Assembly (NCBI GenBank): GCA_947443815.1
Contig: CANEXR010000091.1
Coordinates: 1 to 9,741 of the forward strand
Direction: 5' to 3'
Origin: Flavobacteriaceae bacterium
GTDB taxonomy: Bacteria > Bacteroidota > Bacteroidia > Flavobacteriales > Flavobacteriaceae
DNA: 9,741 nucleotides
In this document: piece by piece, positions 8,301 through 9,741 of the stretch
Numbering within the stretch: the first letter of the stretch is position 1
How the letters are laid out: each line of letters opens with the position of its first letter
Notes under the pieces: model-generated
The model's database searches: none
What the model was told of the DNA's origin: nothing
What the model saw: only the letters and a program-made list of their open reading frames with translations
Position numbers and translations under genes: made by a program

Positions 8301-9741
8301 AATGATTTCTTCACGGATACCATCCAAAGGAGGATTGGTTACTTGAGCAAATAATTGTTTGAAATAGTTGTATAATAACTGAGGTTGATCTGATAAAACA
8401 GCTAGTGGAGTATCATTACCCATAGAACTAATGGCTTCTGCACCTTGAGCTCCCATCGGGTTTATAATGGTTTTTAAATCTTCAATGGTATAACCAAACA
8501 AACGTTGTCTAGTTGAAAAATCAGTTGTTTCTACTGGAATAGCATTGTCTGTATATGGGATTTTGGCTAGTTGTAATAAATTATCGTCCAACCATTTTTT
8601 ATATGGACGTTTCGTAACCACTGAATTTTTGATCTCGTCATCTTCAATGATACGACCTTCATTCATATCTACTAGGAACATTTTTCCTGGTTCCAAACGA
8701 CCGTGTTGTACTACATCTTCTGGATTAATATCAAGTACCCCAATTTCAGAAGACATGATTACAAAACCACTTTTAGTAAGCGTATAACGAGAAGGACGCA
8801 ATCCATTTCTATCTAATAAAGCACCAATTACATTACCATCTGTAAACGGAATAGAAGCAGGACCATCCCAAGGCTCCATGATACAAGCATTGTATTCATA
8901 AAATGCTTTTTTGTCTTCCGACATGGTTTGGTGTTTTTCCCAAGCTTCAGGAACAACCATCATCATTGCTTCAGGTAAGGAACGTCCAGTCATTAATAAC
9001 AACTCGATAACCATATCCATAGAAGCAGAATCTGATTTTCCTTCTAATATAATAGGAAATAATTTTTTGATATCATCACCAAAAACATCGCTTTTCATCA
9101 ACTCTTCACGAGAACGCATTCTGCTAATGTTTCCACGAAGTGTATTGATTTCCCCATTATGGCACATGTATCTAAACGGTTGTGCTAATTCCCAAGAAGG
9201 AAATGTATTTGTAGAGAAACGTTGGTGAACTAATGCAAGTCTAGTTACTAAGTCGCTGTCTAATAAATCGGTATAATAGCGGCTAATGTCTTCTGGCATT
9301 AACAGACCTTTATATATTATAGTAGTAGTAGAGAAACTAGAAAAGTAAAACATGTGACTTTCCGAAGTTCTTGAATTTCGGATTGTATGTTCTGCAATTT
9401 TTCTGGCAGCAAACATTTTAGCATTAAATTGTTGCTCCGTAAGATCCAATCCGTTTTTTGTAACAAAAACTTGTTTCACCGTTGGTTCTTTTTCGGCTGC
9501 AATTTGTCCAAGATTTGAAACATCTACAGGAACATCTCTCCAACCTATAATTTTTAGATTTTGATCTTTAATAGCATTTTCAAAAGTTGTTTTACAAAAT
9601 GCTACTTGGTTCTTGCTTTTCGGCATAAAAACCATTCCTACTGCATATTCTCTTGTTTCTGGAATTTCAAAATCACAAACTTTCTTAAAAAAATCATGAG
9701 GAATGTCAAATAATATTCCTGCTCCATCTCCAGTTCTTCCA
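5385..9741 (-). CDS. gltB: Glutamate synthase large (alpha) subunit, 5' end cut by window edge
   Basis: GltB hydrolyses glutamine, channels the ammonia and reduces the 2-iminoglutarate formed from 2-oxoglutarate to glutamate. The frame is open to the last base of the window: 35 codons lie upstream of the first in-frame ATG (9635) and encode GRTGDGAGILFDIPHDFF, a conserved part of GltB. That ATG is therefore internal. About 1451 residues are visible and roughly 50, with the catalytic N-terminal cysteine, are missing. Domains from the N terminus: class II glutamine amidotransferase (about 9741-8500; HQRFSTNTF and HNGEINT near 9130-9230), central domain (about 8450-7600), FMN-binding synthase barrel (about 7330-6330; GYDGGTGAAPLTS and the 3Fe-4S cysteines in CIMMRACHLNTC at 6498-6533), and the GXGXG beta-helix (about 6120-5560). 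There is no frameshift or missing motif. It forms an operon with gltD, 2 bp downstream. The promoter lies outside the window. Confidence 0.96.
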   Translation of the reverse strand, partial: GRTGDGAGILFDIPHDFFKKVCDFEIPETREYAVGMVFMPKSKNQVAFCKTTFENAIKDQNLKIIGWRDVPVDVSNLGQIAAEKEPTVKQVFVTKNGLDLTEQQFNAKMFAARKIAEHTIRNSRTSESHMFYFSSFSTTTIIYKGLLMPEDISRYYTDLLDSDLVTRLALVHQRFSTNTFPSWELAQPFRYMCHNGEINTLRGNISRMRSREELMKSDVFGDDIKKLFPIILEGKSDSASMDMVIELLLMTGRSLPEAMMMVVPEAWEKHQTMSEDKKAFYEYNACIMEPWDGPASIPFTDGNVIGALLDRNGLRPSRYTLTKSGFVIMSSEIGVLDINPEDVVQHGRLEPGKMFLVDMNEGRIIEDDEIKNSVVTKRPYKKWLDDNLLQLAKIPYTDNAIPVETTDFSTRQRLFGYTIEDLKTIINPMGAQGAEAISSMGNDTPLAVLSDQPQLLYNYFKQLFAQVTNPPLDGIREEIITDISLAIGGDFNIFDIEPKQCKKLKIQNPVISNEDLDKIRNINHVDFKSVTISTLYKIEKGVNGLERSLEKCVQATFKAVSEGCNIVILSDRGVTEKMAPIPMLLACSYIHHSLNILGVRSKFGIIIESAEPREPHHFALLFGYGASAINPYMVNEIIHNQVNEGFITGVKADYAITNYNKAIAKGILKIMNKIGISTLHSYRAAQIFEILGLNKTFSTKYFPYTPSRIEGIGLMEVEKEVKKRHQKAFPNSKVASLLPLEIGGIYRWRRSGEKHMFNPTTIAKLQQAVRLNSPESYKEYSDMVNNQSRNLMTIRGLFEFNNLDPISIDEVEPWTEIVKKFKTGAMSYGSISLEAHENLAIAMNRIGGKSNSGEGGEDPKRFQKELNGDSRNSAIKQVASGRFGVSINYLTNAKEIQIKMAQGAKPGEGGQLPGEKVVPWIAETRNSTPYVGLISPPPHHDIYSIEDLSQLIFDLKNANREARINVKLVSEVGVGTIAAGVAKAKADVILISGYDGGTGAAPLTSLQHTGIPWELGLAEAQQTLILNDLRSRVVLECDGQLKTGRDVAIAALLGAEEFGFATAPLVASGCIMMRACHLNTCPVGIATQDPELRKNFKGTPEHIINFMYFIAEELREIMAQLGFRTLKEMVGQSQKLNVNKAIKHYKASGLDLSTILYKPEKAKTVPNHNTTSQDHALEHVLDFDIIKAAIPSIYRKEKTRVTFDIKNTDRSVGAILSNEISKIYGAQGLPEDTILVDFTGSAGQSFGAFATNGLSFKIHGNCNDYLGKGLSGGKLIIKVPPTATFKPEENIIIGNVALYGAITGEAYINGMAGERFAVRNSGATAVVEGIGDHGCEYMTGGTVVILGKTGRNFAAGMSGGIAYVFDPNKKFDATLCNMEMVAFEPIEDEDLTKLRRLIRNHSMYTNSPLAKRILSDWENQQKHFIKVMPTDYKKALKRLAEEKQIQELIAV

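Noticed and set aside
8911..9228. 105-codon plus-strand frame opposite the gltB amidotransferase domain
   Set aside because: It is the complement of strongly conserved gltB codons, with no start signal or family resemblance.

Overview
The window looks like ordinary chromosomal DNA from a member of the Bacteroidota, most likely a Flavobacterium or a close relative in the Flavobacteriaceae. The evidence is the strong A+T bias, -7 promoter elements of the Bacteroidota type (TAnnTTTG) in front of three genes, the lack of clear Shine-Dalgarno sites, and the gene content: a PafA-type alkaline phosphatase, a Bacteroidota-style LysA and a gltB-gltD pair. I see no mobile element, CRISPR array, tRNA, rRNA or prophage.

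Left part (1-730): a minus-strand multi-pass membrane protein of the DUF2306 type runs off the left edge. It appears to begin at a TTG codon at 413, and a -7 element at 444-451 fits that start. The 250 bp that follow are non-coding, very A/T-rich, and carry the divergent promoters of this gene and of pafA.

Middle (731-3927): a secreted PafA-family alkaline phosphatase (plus strand, 731-2347) converges on diaminopimelate decarboxylase lysA (minus strand, 2513-3733). Each gene has its own hairpin terminator in the 165 bp between them. Upstream of lysA there is a recognisable promoter and, 47-71 bp before its -7 box, an 11-bp perfect inverted repeat that could be an operator. A 17-bp terminator hairpin separates lysA from gltD.

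Right part (3928-9741): gltD and gltB, the small and large subunits of glutamate synthase (GOGAT), lie on the minus strand in the order gltB-gltD with only 2 bp between them, so they form one translationally linked operon. gltB is cut by the right window edge. Its reading frame continues to the last base, and only about 50 N-terminal residues, including the expected catalytic cysteine, lie outside.

In metabolic terms, GltBD makes glutamate from glutamine and 2-oxoglutarate, LysA makes L-lysine from meso-diaminopimelate, and the phosphatase releases phosphate from organic monoesters outside the cytoplasm. These are housekeeping or nutrient-acquisition genes with no obvious joint function. I found no convincing new biological system. 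The points most worth checking are the non-ATG start of the DUF2306 gene, the palindrome before lysA, and two variant motifs in LysA.
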